Below are positions 13,024 through 13,361 of a DNA stretch of 13,361 nt, piece by piece. The position numbers and the translations under genes were made by a program. The notes beneath the pieces were generated by a model, which did not search any database, was not told the origin of the DNA, and saw nothing but the letters and a program-made list of their open reading frames with translations. This stretch comes from Actinomycetota bacterium (lineage in GTDB: Bacteria; Actinomycetota; Actinomycetes; S36-B12; UBA10799): NCBI GenBank assembly GCA_030837395.1, contig JAUPKO010000275.1, positions 1-13,361 of the forward strand, read 5' to 3'. How positions within the stretch are numbered: the stretch's first letter is position 1; each line of letters starts with the position of its first letter.

Positions 13024-13361
13024 CTACGCGCCCGTCCCAGCGGCGGACGTCATGGGCGCTGGCACGGTGGCAGTCACGGTGGGGGTAGCGCCTGAGCTTC
13101 CTGCTGCGGGGGCCGGGGCTGTTGCCGTCGTGGGTGCGGGACTGGCCGGTGTGGCGGTCGCGGGAGCCGCCGGTGACGGTGTGACCGGAGTCTGGCCTGA
13201 TGTGGCCGGGGCGCTTGCCGGGGTGCCCGAACTTCCGGCGGCGGCGGGGGTTCCTGCACTGCCCGCGGCGGGGGGCGTGGCGGCGGGGGCTGCTGCGGGA
13301 GTGCCGGCACTGCCGGCGGCGGCCGGCGGTGTGCCGGGAGCGGCCGCAGGTGTACCCGAGT
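13024..13361 (-). CDS. Ala/Pro/Thr-rich C-terminus of a gene extending off the right edge (111 aa visible)
   Basis: The minus-strand frame entering at 13359 is open for 111 codons to the TAG at 13024-13026. It has no start in the window, so the gene begins to the right. The visible part is a low-complexity tail of Gly-Thr-Pro-Ala units: PGTPPAAAGSAGTPAAAP, then GSAGTPAAAGSSGTPASAP, and it ends in TSAAGTGA. Roughly 12-15-residue imperfect repeats (SAGTPAAA, SSGTPASA) are visible. The composition resembles the tail of the neighbouring 278-aa exported protein and surface-linked mycobacterial Pro/Ala-rich regions. The lack of Lys or Arg in this stretch distinguishes it. Other frames here (a Pro/Arg-rich minus frame at 13074-13310, and the plus-strand Gly-rich frames) are shadows. 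The function cannot be inferred from the tail alone. Confidence 0.6.
   Translation of the reverse strand, partial: SGTPAAAPGTPPAAAGSAGTPAAAPAATPPAAGSAGTPAAAGSSGTPASAPATSGQTPVTPSPAAPATATPASPAPTTATAPAPAAGSSGATPTVTATVPAPMTSAAGTGA

Overview
The window reads as mycobacterial DNA. It is GC-rich, has GTG starts and start codons that sit directly behind -10-like hexamers (the leaderless arrangement common in mycobacteria), and carries an 824-residue secreted protein made mostly of Gly-Gly-x (PGRS-type) repeats. The species and replicon cannot be named from sequence alone. No replication initiator, tRNA, rRNA, CRISPR array or intact transposase was found.

Left part (1-6500): an accessory, plasmid- or island-like block with every gene on the minus strand. 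In transcription order (right to left) these are: an AcrVA2-like protein (5256-6164) coupled by ATGA to a tyrosine recombinase (4249-5259); a 60-bp nested palindrome overlapping a promoter; a two-gene operon (3495-4139 and 2740-3498) joined by GTGA; a Cys-motif plus coiled-coil protein resembling KfrA-type plasmid proteins (1034-2218); and a protein of unknown function (331-930). A frame-broken second copy of part of the recombinase lies at the left edge (1-257). Five copies of a TCC-N9-TGAGAG repeat lie upstream of the AcrVA2-like gene and may be a mobile-element end or a regulatory array.

Middle (6566-9857): the PGRS protein on the minus strand, preceded by a Sec signal peptide rather than a PE domain, and divergent from a small plus-strand membrane-associated protein of 132 residues.

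Right part (10121-13361): a minus-strand pair. It consists of a predicted nuclease with XRE, HARE-HTH-like and GIY-YIG domains (11028-12014), followed 40 bp later by an uncharacterised 288-residue protein (10121-10987). A perfect 16-bp palindrome just upstream of the nuclease could be its own operator. Next come a signal-peptide protein with an Ala-rich tail (12097-12933) and the Ala/Pro/Thr-rich C-terminus of a gene running off the window (13024-13361).

The two most notable points are the AcrVA2-like gene translationally coupled to a recombinase, and the single-chain XRE/HARE-HTH/GIY-YIG nuclease with its small partner, a candidate defence or modification-sensing module. Family assignments come from motif recognition without database searches.
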